Shown piece by piece: positions 1 to 7,207 of a stretch of 8,345 nucleotides of DNA. The stretch is from an uncultured Ruminococcus sp. (GTDB lineage: Bacteria > Bacillota > Clostridia > Oscillospirales > Ruminococcaceae). Position numbers and translations under genes: made by a program. The notes beneath the pieces are model-generated. The model saw only the letters and a program-made list of their open reading frames with translations, was not told the origin of the DNA and made no database searches. The first letter of the stretch is position 1. Each line of letters begins with the position of its first letter. The stretch lies in assembly GCA_947167535.1 (NCBI GenBank), contig CAMVIL010000043.1, forward strand, positions 1 through 8,345, in the 5' to 3' direction.

Positions 1-238
1 CTTCCTGATCGTAGTCGTCACCCTCGTAGTCATCCTTGATGCCGAGATAAAGCTCAAGCGAAGCTCCGCCCAGCGTGTTGAAGTTGTTGCTCAGCGTCTT
101 CTGGATGGAGTTGCCGATGGTGGTGATGGTGATAACGGCGCTGATACCGATGATGATACCGAGCATCGTCAGGAACGACCTCATCTTGTTTATCATCAGC
201 GAAGCGAACGCCATCTTTATGCTTTCTATAAAGTTCAT
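1..238 (-). CDS. ABC transporter permease, MacB/FtsX type (N-terminal part only, cut by window edge)
   Basis: The first 79 residues of an efflux-type ABC permease are visible; the rest lies beyond the left edge. The protein starts MNFIESIKMAFASLMINKMR and continues into a hydrophobic segment at about residues 22-42 (LTMLGIIIGISAVITITTIG). This is the first transmembrane helix and the start of the MacB periplasmic/extracellular-domain family in Bacillota. Polar sequence rich in Asn, Asp and Tyr follows, as expected for the large extracytoplasmic domain between helices 1 and 2. The start ATG overlaps the TGA stop of the upstream ATPase by four bases (ATGA). GAGGAGG (249-255) sits 10 nt upstream inside the ATPase gene, indicating translational coupling. 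Together with the ATPase and the adaptor it would form a tripartite exporter. The substrate (peptide, lipid or drug) cannot be read from this fragment. Confidence 0.88.
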   Translation of the reverse strand, partial: MNFIESIKMAFASLMINKMRSFLTMLGIIIGISAVITITTIGNSIQKTLSNNFNTLGGASLELYLGIKDDYEGDDYDQE

Positions 239-987
239 TCTGCTTCCGCCTCCTCTCTGTCAGAGTCGGAGCCGGAGCCTGCGAGTGAATCTATCCTCTC
301 GGCGTCAGAGATTATCCTGCCATCGGAAATGGTTATCATGCGGTCTGTTTCCGAAGCAAGCTCGGGGCTGTGAGTGATGAGCACTATCGTCTTGCCCTCC
401 TGCTTGTGAAGCTTGTGGAAGAGATCCATTACCATTCGTCCCGTCTTTGTGTCCAGTGCGCCCGTAGGCTCGTCGGCGAGGATTATCGACGGGTTGTTTG
501 CCATAGCTCTGGCTATCGCCACGCGCTGTTTCTGACCGCCCGAGAGCTGGCTGGGGTCGTGAGTAGATCTGTCGCCCATGCCCACAAGCTCCAGCAGTTC
601 CATAGCGCGTTCGGTGCGTTTTTTCTGCGGGACTCCCGCATACAGGAGCGGAAGCTCAACGTTCTTCACCGCGTTTATCTTCGGGATAAGGTTGAAGTTC
701 TGGAAAACGAACCCTATCTCTTTGTTTCTGATACGGCTGAGCTGTATATCGTCAAGCGACTTGGTATCGTTGCCGCTGAGCGAATAGCTGCCGTCTGTCG
801 GTCTGTCGAGCAGACCTATTATGTTCATAAGCGTACTCTTGCCTGAGCCCGAAGGTGCGAGTATTGATACGAATTCCCCCTCGTTGATATCAAGCGCTAT
901 ATCGAACAATATCTGTAACTCATTAGGCTCACCGATGTAATACTTCTTCGTTACAGATTCCATGTGTATAACGGGGAAATTACTCAT
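235..987 (-). CDS. ABC transporter ATP-binding protein, MacB/LolD family
   Basis: A 250-residue nucleotide-binding subunit that hydrolyses ATP on the cytoplasmic face to drive the neighbouring permease. All catalytic motifs are present: Walker A APSGSGKST (44-52, with Ala where Gly is commoner in first position), Q-loop Gln96 (VFQNFNL), signature LSGGQ (148-152), Walker B IILADEP (168-174), D-loop GALD and switch His206 (ITHSPE). Length is normal for the MacB/LolD family, plus an acidic Ser/Asp/Glu tail (about 233-250) that looks non-catalytic. The start at 985-987 lies within the last codons of the adaptor frame (8-bp overlap). It is preceded by a GGAGGAAGG-type ribosome binding site inside that gene. 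A second ATG seven bases upstream (992-994) is in the adaptor frame and stops after four codons, so it is not the ATPase start. The stop overlaps the permease start. The family assignment is secure; the substrate is unknown. Confidence 0.95.
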   Translation of the reverse strand: MSNFPVIHMESVTKKYYIGEPNELQILFDIALDINEGEFVSILAPSGSGKSTLMNIIGLLDRPTDGSYSLSGNDTKSLDDIQLSRIRNKEIGFVFQNFNLIPKINAVKNVELPLLYAGVPQKKRTERAMELLELVGMGDRSTHDPSQLSGGQKQRVAIARAMANNPSIILADEPTGALDTKTGRMVMDLFHKLHKQEGKTIVLITHSPELASETDRMITISDGRIISDAERIDSLAGSGSDSDREEAEAE

Positions 988-1198
988 TTACCATGATCCT
1001 TCCTCCGTCAGTGACGGGCTCGAGCAGATCATCGCCTTGGGGGTTTTCGATGATGAGATCGCCTTCCTTGATATCGCCGCCTGCGACTTCGGTGTAGAAG
1101 TCAGACTCTGCGCCTGTGGTGATCTCTACCTTCGTTGCTGTATAGCTGCCGTCGTTCTCCTTATTGGGAGTAGCGACGAATACATATTTCTTGTCGTC
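980..1198 (-). pseudogene. C-terminal remainder of the efflux adaptor, in frame behind the TAG at 1199-1201
   Basis: Directly after the TAG the same frame stays open for 72 codons (DDKKYVFVATPNKEND… to …GGRIMVNE) and ends with TAA at 980-982, overlapping the ATPase start by 8 bp. The content fits the missing membrane-proximal domain of HlyD/MacA adaptors: KKYVFVATPN, then KVEITTGAESDFYTEVAGG, then IKEGDLIIENP. This matches the usual K-x-Y-V-x-V, (V/I)xTG and (L/I)KEGDxVI pattern of the family. No frameshift is needed, since one base change in the TAG restores a 464-codon gene. No ribosome binding site or suitable start suggests separate translation. The lack of further stops or frameshifts means the lesion is recent, or is bypassed, or is an error in the sequence. 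Confidence 0.8.
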
Positions 1199-2374
1199 CT
1201 ATTCGATCACGCCCGAATAAGGCACGGAGAGCTTTTCTCCGACAGCGTCGACAGTGATCTCAACGGAAGCGCTCATACCGATGAGCAGCTTTTCGCTGGT
1301 GGTGTCAAGGGTGACTTCTACCTTGTATCCGCTGCCGTCGCCGCCTTCTCCCATCGCGGAAGCGTCGCTGGAGATAACGTTTACGATACGTGTGATCTTT
1401 GCGGGCATCTTCTCATCGGGCAGCACCTTAGAGGTAACTACCGCTTCCATACCCTCTGCGATCTGAGTGATCTCGGTCTCCTTTACGGTAAGCTCGATGA
1501 CGGTCTTGTCGGTGTTGACGATAGTCATGAGCGAAGCCGACGAAGGGATAGTACCCTCGTTTACGTTCAGAGCGGTGATAACGCCGTCCTGAGGTGCGGT
1601 AACGGTACACTGCTCAAGCTGTTCCTTGAGATCCTTGAGCTCCTTCTGATCCTCGTCCTCGTCGTCGTACTTCTCGGCATCTATGACGTCCTGATATCCC
1701 TGGATAGTCTCGTCCCACTGCTCGATGGTATCATTATATGAATCCAGCGCAGTAGTAACGGCGTCATCGTAAGTCGAGAGAGAGTCGTAGAGCGAATCTA
1801 TCTGAGCATCGGCGGTAGCGAAATCATAGTTGCTTTCTTCGCCGTCGCTGAGGTGAGAGTTATACTCGTTCACCAGCGAGTTGTACTTGCTATAAGCGGC
1901 GTCGCGCTCCTTGACAGCCTTGTTGTAAGCACGCTTTGCGCGGGAGACTGCGACCTCCTTCTTGGTCTTTGCGGTCTCAAGGTCGCGCTCGTTCTTCTCG
2001 TGGCTGCTCTCGGTCTTCTTGTCGCTGTTCTTGATCCTCTTCTTGAGCGAGTTATACTTCTCGCGGATCTCGGTATCATCAAATACGCACAGCACATCGC
2101 CTTCCTTGACGTGGTCGCCGATGCTGACATTGACCTCCGACACCTCAGCCGTGAGCTTTGTGGTAACGTCCACAGTGCCGTTGCCGATGACCTTGCCCGA
2201 GTTCGAGATGGTCTTTGAGAGATCGTTCTCCCCGGCCTCGATCACCGAGTACTTGCCGCCCATGGCAGCCATAGAGCTCTTGACGCCGGCAACCGTGGAA
2301 TAGGCCGTATAGCCCCCTCCTGCGACTACCAACGCAATTAGCACGCCGATGATAATCTTGTTTTTCTTTGCCAT
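1199..2374 (-). CDS. HlyD/MacA-like efflux adaptor (membrane-fusion protein), ended early by an in-frame TAG
   Basis: Adaptor subunit of the tripartite exporter; 391 codons up to the TAG. Order of parts: N-terminal membrane anchor (about 6-25, IIIGVLIALVVAGGG); first lipoyl half (about 60-98, with SIGDHVKEGDVL); a long Lys/Glu/Asp-rich coiled-coil hairpin (about 102-255); second lipoyl half (about 256-290, TVTAPQDGVITALNV); and a beta-barrel domain (about 291-375). The start at 2374 was chosen because AGGAGG (2383-2388) lies 8 nt upstream. An in-frame ATG at 2431 sits at the predicted transcription start and has no ribosome site. The frame closes after VPYSGVIE. Family members normally continue with a membrane-proximal domain, and here that domain is encoded directly downstream in the same frame (980-1198). 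The truncated product would keep anchor, hairpin and barrel but lose the last domain. Truncation probably weakens or abolishes function; readthrough or sequence error are alternatives. Confidence 0.9.
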   Translation of the reverse strand: MAKKNKIIIGVLIALVVAGGGYTAYSTVAGVKSSMAAMGGKYSVIEAGENDLSKTISNSGKVIGNGTVDVTTKLTAEVSEVNVSIGDHVKEGDVLCVFDDTEIREKYNSLKKRIKNSDKKTESSHEKNERDLETAKTKKEVAVSRAKRAYNKAVKERDAAYSKYNSLVNEYNSHLSDGEESNYDFATADAQIDSLYDSLSTYDDAVTTALDSYNDTIEQWDETIQGYQDVIDAEKYDDEDEDQKELKDLKEQLEQCTVTAPQDGVITALNVNEGTIPSSASLMTIVNTDKTVIELTVKETEITQIAEGMEAVVTSKVLPDEKMPAKITRIVNVISSDASAMGEGGDGSGYKVEVTLDTTSEKLLIGMSASVEITVDAVGEKLSVPYSGVIE

Positions 2375-2434
2375 TTTGTTGTCCTCCTGTATGGTTTTAT
2401 ATATCTGTATGGAGAAATAATTGTTCCCCAATTT

Positions 2435-2463
2435 ATTATAGCACTTTATGAAATCCGTGTCAA
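2435..2463 (-). promoter_or_regulatory. Perfect-consensus sigma-70/sigma-A promoter of the efflux operon
   Basis: On the minus strand TTGACA (2458-2463) and TATAAT (2435-2440) are separated by exactly 17 bases, so both hexamers match consensus fully. Transcription should begin near 2428, giving a leader of about 54 nt before the adaptor ATG at 2374. No clear operator palindrome overlaps it. Confidence 0.85.
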
Positions 2464-2579
2464 TAAATGAGTATACAAAATATCTAACAAAGAGAAGCTA
2501 TTAATTGTGCATAGTATAGTACACGTAATACGATTATTTTAAGCGATATGGCAGTATTAACATCGGGCAGGCATAACAG

Positions 2580-2613
2580 AAAGCACCCCGCCAAAAATTC
2601 AGCGGAGTGCTTT
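2580..2613 (-). terminator. Rho-independent terminator behind the lipoprotein gene
   Basis: A 12-bp stem (2580-2591 with 2602-2613) and a 10-nt loop. Read on the minus strand the single imperfect pair is a G-U wobble; on the plus strand it is a C-A mismatch. The hairpin therefore fits leftward transcription from the lipoprotein, whose stop is 34 nt upstream. The U-tract is short (TTTCTGTT), so termination may be only moderate. Confidence 0.72.
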
Positions 2614-2647
2614 ATTTAGGTGACTGTTGAACAGTTGAGGTCTGAAA

Positions 2648-3106
2648 TCACTGATCTGCCGCAGCGTCGGTGGAAGCTGTGTAAGGCAGATATTCGCCCG
2701 TAGTCTCGTCGAGCATATATATCGACTCCTCGCCCACGCTTTTGGCGAGTGTCGCGATCTTGGTATAGATCTTCGACTTGTAGGAGTAGTAATCGAATAT
2801 GTAGCAATCCTGCTCAGCGCCGTCGAGTTCCAGCTGCTCGGTGCCCTTGAAGGCAAACATCTTCTTGCCCTTGACATCGGGGAATGCGCTGTGTGCTGCT
2901 TCGGAAACGGCTTCAAGCTGATCCTCCTCGCCCTTGGGGAGCTTTACGAAGCTGTCCTTGTCCTCGGGCAGAGACTCCTCGGGAGCCTCAGTCTCAGCAG
3001 CTGCTGTCTCGCTGATCTTTTCGGGCTTCTCGGCAGGCTTTGATGCACAGCCTCCGAACATAACAGCCGCAAGACAAACCGCAATTACCGAAACACGAAT
3101 TTTCAT
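2648..3106 (-). CDS. Small putative lipoprotein of unknown function
   Basis: A 152-residue protein that I do not recognise as a named family. It begins with a lipoprotein signal peptide: basic MKIR, hydrophobic core VSVIAVCLAAVM, then the lipobox FGGC ending at Cys20. That cysteine would be lipidated and hold the protein on the outer face of the membrane. Residues 21-55 are a Pro/Glu/Ala/Ser-rich acidic linker. The remaining part (about 56-142) is a small soluble domain with the stretch CYIFDYYSYKSKIYTKIATL (101-120) and a Tyr-rich end (YMLDETTGEYLPY). The start is supported by an AAGGAAGGA ribosome site just upstream. It has its own promoter and terminator, so it is not part of the ileS or efflux transcripts. 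It may be an adaptor-like or stress surface protein, but nothing in the sequence specifies this. Confidence 0.82.
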   Translation of the reverse strand: MKIRVSVIAVCLAAVMFGGCASKPAEKPEKISETAAAETEAPEESLPEDKDSFVKLPKGEEDQLEAVSEAAHSAFPDVKGKKMFAFKGTEQLELDGAEQDCYIFDYYSYKSKIYTKIATLAKSVGEESIYMLDETTGEYLPYTASTDAAADQ

Positions 3107-3164
3107 TTATATCCTTCCTTTTTGAGAGATCGTCTTATATAATACTTTTCCTTATCACGACATC

Positions 3165-3193
3165 AGTATATCACACTTTTTCTGGCGTGTAAA
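3165..3193 (-). promoter_or_regulatory. Promoter of the lipoprotein gene
   Basis: On the minus strand TTTACA (3188-3193), a 17-base spacer and TATACT (3165-3170). A TGA directly before the -10 hexamer gives an extended -10. The predicted start near 3158 leaves a leader of about 50 nt. It lies just past the ileS terminator, so it starts a new transcript. Confidence 0.7.
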
Positions 3194-3214
3194 TAGATGT
3201 AAAGAATATTTAAT

Positions 3215-3253
3215 AAAAAAATTCCGATTGCAACAAAAAAGCTGCAATCGGAA
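3215..3253 (-). terminator. Strong Rho-independent terminator downstream of ileS
   Basis: A perfect 11-bp stem (3222-3232 with 3243-3253) with a 10-nt loop. On the minus strand it is followed by seven T (3215-3221). It lies about 120 nt past the ileS stop. The 3254-3374 stretch between is AT-rich and shows no gene or further motif. Confidence 0.9.
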
Positions 3254-3374
3254 GATAAATTTTATGTCATCTCAACCAAAGAACAGGTTCGATTTTTGTA
3301 AGTATTAAATATAAGAATATTATGATAAAGACAAGCTGCACAAATCTGACAGGTGTTTATTGTGCGATGTAACC

Positions 3375-6300
3375 TTATACCTTAGCAACTGCGATAGTCA
3401 CCTTTTCGCCGTTGATATCCCATTCCTTACCCTCTGCGGAGTCAGCGGAAATGATGTCCTCTGCCAGAACATCGTGGCTGATGGTGTCGCGGTTGCGCTC
3501 TGCCAGTGCGGAGAGCTTCTCGTTGCCTGCGAGGGTAACGGTGATGTGATCCATTACCTCGAAGCCCGAGTCCTTACGCATAGTCTGTATCTTGGAGATA
3601 AGCTCACGGACATAGCCTTCCTCCTCCAGCTCGGGAGTGAGGTTGGTGTCGAGCACAACGGTAACGCCGCCGTCTGTCAGGCTGTAGTAGCCCTCCAGCT
3701 GCTGGGTGTCGATGAGCAGGTCTTCCTTCTCGAGAGTTATCTCGCCTGAGGAGATGTTAAGCTTTATGCTGCCCTCAGCCTCAAGCTGAGCGTAAGCCGC
3801 CTGACCGTCCAGCTCGGAAAGTCCTGTGCGGATCTCGTTTAAGTATCTGCCGTACTTGGGTCCCAGAGTCTTGAGCTGGGGCTTGAAGGTGTAGCTTACA
3901 AATCCCGAAGTGTCGTCCTTGAACTCTACGTTCTTGATGTTCAGCTCGTCCTTGATGATGTCTACGTACAGACCGTGCAGCTCGCTGTCTGCCTTGACAT
4001 ACATTGAAGCCAGAGGCTGACGGTTCTTTCTGTTGGAGCCGTTTCTTGCGGAACGTCCCAGAACTACTATCTTCAGCACCTCGTCCATGTCAGCTTCCAG
4101 CTGAGCGTCGATAGCCGACTCGTCGGCTTCGGGATAGCTGCACAGATGTATGCTCTCGGGAGCGGTCTTGTCGTTTGTGCGTACTATGTTCTGATAGATC
4201 TCCTCGGTGATGAATGGAACCATCGGAGCCGCGCACTTGCAGACGTTGACCAGTGCGGTGTAAAGGGTCATGTATGCCGCGATCTTGTCGTCGGTCATAT
4301 CCTCTACCCAGTAGCGCTCACGGCCGCGGCGTACATACCAGTTGGAGAGGTCGTCCACGAACTCCTGCATAGCCTTTGCAGCTTCGGGCAGGCGGTAGTT
4401 TGCGAGGTTGTCGTCGGCAAGCTTTATCATGGTGTTCATCTTGGAGAGTATCCACTTGTCCATGACGGTCAGCTTGCAGTCTGCGAGATTATACTTGGTG
4501 GGATCGAAGCTGTCGATGTCTGCGTACAGCACATAGAAAGCATAGGTGTTCCAGAGTGTGCCCATGAACTTTCTCTGACCCTCTGTAACCACCTTGCCGT
4601 TGAACTTGTTGGGCAGCCAGGGCTGGGAGTTGGTGTAGAAGTACCAGCGGATAGCGTCAGCACCGTAGGTGGAAAGAGCGTCGAAGGGATCAACAGCGTT
4701 GCCCTTGGACTTGGACATCTTCTGTCCGTTCTCGTCCTGAACGAGACCCAGAACTATTACATTCTTATAAGGAGCCTTGTCGAACAGCAGGGTGGATATC
4801 GCCATCAGCGAATAGAACCAGCCTCTTGTCTGGTCAACCGCCTCGGAGATGAAGTCTGCGGGGAACTGAGACTCGAACAGATCCTTGTTCTCAAAGGGAT
4901 AGTGGTGCTGAGCGAAGGGCATAGCACCCGAGTCGAACCAGCAGTCGATAACTTCCGACACTCTCTTCATCTGACCCCCGCACTTGGGGCACTTGATGGT
5001 AACAGCGTCGATGTAGGGACGGTGGAGCTCGATATCCTCGGGGCAGTTGTCGGACATGGATCTCAGCTCCTCGATGGAACCGACGGAATGTCTCTGACCG
5101 CACTCGCACTCCCAGATGTTAAGGGGAGTTCCCCAGTAACGGTTACGGGAAATGCCCCAGTCCTGAACGTTCTTCAGCCAGTCGCCGAAACGTCCCTCGC
5201 CTATGCTGGGGGGGATCCAGTTTACGGTGGCGTTGTTCTTTATCAGCTTCTCGCGCATCTCGGTCATCTTGATGAACCATGTGTCGCGTGCGTAGTATAT
5301 CAGCGGGGAGCTGCATCTCCAGCAGTGAGGATACTCATGCTCGAACTTGGGCGCGGAGAACAGCTTGCCTTCGCTATCGAGATCCTTGAGGACTTCGGGG
5401 TCGGCCTTCTTTACGAACAGACCCGCGTAGGGAGTCTCCTCGGTCATGTTGCCCTTGCCGTCAACGAACTGAACGAAAGGCAGGTCGTACTTTCTGCCGA
5501 CATTTGCGTCGTCCTCACCGAAAGCGGGAGCGATATGTACGATACCTGTACCGTCGGACATGGTAACATAATTGTCGCAGGTGATGTAGTGACCCTTCTT
5601 GCCGAGCTTCGCAACATAATCAGCAGTACACTCAAACAGCGGCTCGTACTCCTTGTACTCCAGGTCGGTGCCCTTGCAGCTCTCGATGACCTCGTAAGCA
5701 GGCTTGCCGTCCTCAGCGAGACTGCCCAGAACGGTATCCAGCAGAGCCTCTGCCATGATGTATGTATAGCCGTCGGCAGCCTTTACGCGGCAGTATGTCT
5801 CGTCGGGATTCACGCAGAGCGCAACGTTGGAGGGCAGAGTCCAGGGGGTGGTCGTCCATGCGAGGAAGTAAGCGTCCTCGCCCTTTATCTTGAATCTTAC
5901 AACAGCCGAGCGCTCCTTGACCAGCTTATAGCCCTGTGCAACTTCGTGAGAAGAAAGCGGAGTTCCGCAGCGGGGGCAGTAGGGTACTATCTTAAAGCCC
6001 TTGTAGAGCAGACCCTTGTCGTAGATCTGCTTGAGCGCCCACCACTCAGACTCGATGAAGTCGTTGTGATAGGTAACGTAAGGATTCTCCATATCAGCCC
6101 AGAAGCCGACGGTGCCCGAGAAGTCCTCCCACATACCCTTGTACTTCCACACCGATTCCTTGCACTTGGTGATGAACGGCTCGAGACCGTATTCCTCGAT
6201 CTGCTCCTTGCCGTCAAGACCTAAAAGCTTCTCCACCTCCAGCTCAACAGGCAGACCGTGAGTGTCCCAGCCCGCTTTTCTGGGTACCATATAGCCCTTC

Positions 6301-6521
6301 ATGGTGCGGTATCTGGGTATCATATCCTTGATGGCGCGGGTCAGAACATGACCGATATGCGGCTTGCCGTTTGCAGTCGGGGGGCCGTCGTAGAAAACAT
6401 AGCTCTCGCCCTCTCTTCTGGTGTCGATGGACTTGCCGAATATATCGTTATCAGCCCAGAACTTCTCGACCTGCTTTTCCCTCTGAACAAAATTCAGATT
6501 GGGGTCAACTTTCTTGTACAT
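3375..6521 (-). CDS. ileS: Isoleucyl-tRNA synthetase, type 2 (eukaryote-like)
   Basis: A 1048-residue class Ia synthetase that charges tRNA-Ile with isoleucine in the cytoplasm. Visible motifs in order: catalytic HIGH (PHIGH, 54-58) after YDGPPTANGKPH; GWDTHGLPVE (84-93); a Cys pair CPRC (182-185); editing-domain TTTPWTLPSN (223-232) and GTGIVHIAPAFGEDD (324-338), which remove mischarged valine; further Cys motifs CWRC (400-403), CECG (472-475) and CPKC (511-514); DCWFDSGAMPFAQ (526-538); KMSKS (601-605); and the anticodon-binding start SNWYVRRGRERYW (726-738). Length, the GWDTHGLPVE context and the C-terminal region fit the eukaryote-like branch, which is known for intrinsic mupirocin tolerance; resistance here is inference. 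The start ATG has AAAGGA about 10 nt upstream. A T-box leader precedes it and a terminator follows, so it appears monocistronic. Confidence 0.98.
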   Translation of the reverse strand: MYKKVDPNLNFVQREKQVEKFWADNDIFGKSIDTRREGESYVFYDGPPTANGKPHIGHVLTRAIKDMIPRYRTMKGYMVPRKAGWDTHGLPVELEVEKLLGLDGKEQIEEYGLEPFITKCKESVWKYKGMWEDFSGTVGFWADMENPYVTYHNDFIESEWWALKQIYDKGLLYKGFKIVPYCPRCGTPLSSHEVAQGYKLVKERSAVVRFKIKGEDAYFLAWTTTPWTLPSNVALCVNPDETYCRVKAADGYTYIMAEALLDTVLGSLAEDGKPAYEVIESCKGTDLEYKEYEPLFECTADYVAKLGKKGHYITCDNYVTMSDGTGIVHIAPAFGEDDANVGRKYDLPFVQFVDGKGNMTEETPYAGLFVKKADPEVLKDLDSEGKLFSAPKFEHEYPHCWRCSSPLIYYARDTWFIKMTEMREKLIKNNATVNWIPPSIGEGRFGDWLKNVQDWGISRNRYWGTPLNIWECECGQRHSVGSIEELRSMSDNCPEDIELHRPYIDAVTIKCPKCGGQMKRVSEVIDCWFDSGAMPFAQHHYPFENKDLFESQFPADFISEAVDQTRGWFYSLMAISTLLFDKAPYKNVIVLGLVQDENGQKMSKSKGNAVDPFDALSTYGADAIRWYFYTNSQPWLPNKFNGKVVTEGQRKFMGTLWNTYAFYVLYADIDSFDPTKYNLADCKLTVMDKWILSKMNTMIKLADDNLANYRLPEAAKAMQEFVDDLSNWYVRRGRERYWVEDMTDDKIAAYMTLYTALVNVCKCAAPMVPFITEEIYQNIVRTNDKTAPESIHLCSYPEADESAIDAQLEADMDEVLKIVVLGRSARNGSNRKNRQPLASMYVKADSELHGLYVDIIKDELNIKNVEFKDDTSGFVSYTFKPQLKTLGPKYGRYLNEIRTGLSELDGQAAYAQLEAEGSIKLNISSGEITLEKEDLLIDTQQLEGYYSLTDGGVTVVLDTNLTPELEEEGYVRELISKIQTMRKDSGFEVMDHITVTLAGNEKLSALAERNRDTISHDVLAEDIISADSAEGKEWDINGEKVTIAVAKV

Positions 6522-6618
6522 TGACTATCATTCCTTTCGGTTTTGTATCTATGTTACTTTTATTGTTTGCTTATCTGTCGGGGCGGGTCTCTGTAATCGG
6601 GAGCACCGCCTCAGAAAT

Positions 6619-6650
6619 AAAAAACTCCGCCCCGCGTAAACGGGACGGAG
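6619..6650 (-). terminator. T-box regulatory terminator
   Basis: A 10-bp stem (6625-6634 with 6641-6650; one G-U wobble when read on the minus strand) with a 6-nt loop. Six T (6619-6624) follow on the minus strand, about 100 nt before the ileS start. It is mutually exclusive with the T-box antiterminator, so it works as the off switch. Confidence 0.9.
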
Positions 6651-6887
6651 CATAAATGCTCGCGCTTATAACCACCCATTACAACGTACCGACATACGAG
6701 TTCCCGTTAACGCAGGAAATGCGGCGCAGCCTACTCGGAAGTCCTTTAGGTGCGCGGCTCGGGAGTGATATTCGGCAGTGGGTTACTTGTACCGCGCTCA
6801 CACCCTCCGCGGCTCGCTGAGAACAGCCATGCTGTCCCTGAACTTCACCAAAAGCCTACTGTCTCCGTCAATGCCTTTGACTATACT
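6619..6887 (-). promoter_or_regulatory. T-box riboswitch controlling ileS (isoleucine specifier)
   Basis: The leader between the ileS promoter and gene has T-box architecture on the minus strand. Stem I starts near 6869 (GACGGAGACAGTAGGC). Its distal AG-bulge/loop region lies about 6791-6820 (CAGCGAGCCGCGG…GTGTGAGCGCGG). The specifier loop GAATATCAC holds ATC (Ile) at 6769-6767, followed by a purine. A GAGTAGGC segment follows. The T-box proper is GGGTGGTTATAAGCGCG (6677-6661). Its TGGT (6674-6671) can pair with the ACCA end of uncharged tRNA-Ile. A terminator hairpin comes next, and its 5' arm (CCCGTTTAC) can instead pair with GTAATGGG to form the antiterminator. Uncharged tRNA-Ile should allow readthrough into ileS. 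The TTATAAGCGCG part departs from the usual ACCGCG core. Confidence 0.9.
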
Positions 6888-6892
6888 ATATT

Positions 6893-6921
6893 AGTATATC
6901 ACCGCCTTTTCGGTTTGTCAA
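6893..6921 (-). promoter_or_regulatory. Promoter of the T-box/ileS transcript
   Basis: On the minus strand TTGACA (6916-6921), a 17-base spacer and TATACT (6893-6898), with TGA just before the -10 hexamer (extended -10). The predicted start is near 6886. The -35 box lies 49 nt from the edge of the repeat array. Confidence 0.85.
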
Positions 6922-6970
6922 GGGCTGTAATATAAAGTTTACAGTTTTTGTTTTCCGTCGCCCGCGCTCT

Positions 6971-7173
6971 CCAAGGGCAGTCCGTGTTAAAACGGAAGTT
7001 CGGAGAAAACCCTTAGTTTATGGGGGTTTCCCGAACTTCCGCTCTTTTTATTCAGAGCGGAAGTTCGGTTAGTTTTTGGAACTTCCGTTTTATCTTATTT
7101 TAACGGAAGTTCCAAAAACGCTGTAATAGCGCGGTTTGCGTCCAACTTCCGTTTTAAGTCACAGTGCCCTTGG
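6971..7173 (+). repeat. Terminally inverted palindromic element E1 (direct copy of E3)
   Basis: A 203-bp non-coding element with 30-bp imperfect terminal inverted repeats (6971-7000 and 7144-7173; 25 of 30 match). These read CCAAGGGCA, 7 variable bases, then TTAAAACGGAAGTT. Inside, the octamer CGGAAGTT occurs six times in strictly alternating orientation (6993, 7034, 7058, 7080, 7104, 7144). This gives a perfect 15-bp stem (7031-7045 with 7054-7068, 8-nt loop) and a perfect 17-bp stem (7073-7089 with 7102-7118). Arms 1 and 2 can also pair, helped by AAACCC/GGGTTT. No open reading frame with a start signal is present. The element is repeated as E3. It resembles a MITE or a REP-like palindromic element in build, but I recognise no named family. 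Confidence 0.9.
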
Positions 7174-7207
7174 GGACAGCCATCAAGGACAGGCGGCAAA
7201 CGCGCTC

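Noticed and set aside
980..2374. Genome-wide TAG reassignment (alternative genetic code)
   Set aside because: The 1048-codon ileS and the other genes contain no in-frame TAG, so one TAG is better explained by mutation, local readthrough or error.
2375..2431. Upstream start giving the adaptor 19 extra residues
   Set aside because: That ATG lies at the predicted transcription start without a ribosome site. The ATG at 2374 has AGGAGG at the right distance and is followed by a normal membrane anchor.
2480..2560. Second promoter upstream of the efflux operon (TATACT-like boxes)
   Set aside because: The TATACT-like hexamers lack a -35 box at suitable spacing, whereas the consensus promoter at 2435-2463 suffices.
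4146..6224. Long plus-strand open frame (692 codons) opposite ileS
   Set aside because: It mirrors the codon pattern of ileS, has no ribosome site or promoter, and its product shows only low-complexity Val/Leu/Gly-rich sequence. The minus-strand product is unmistakable.
6926..6955. Plus-strand terminator-like hairpin (CTGTAA/TTACAG followed by TTTTTG)
   Set aside because: The stem is only 6 bp and AT-rich, and no plus-strand gene lies upstream for it to terminate.
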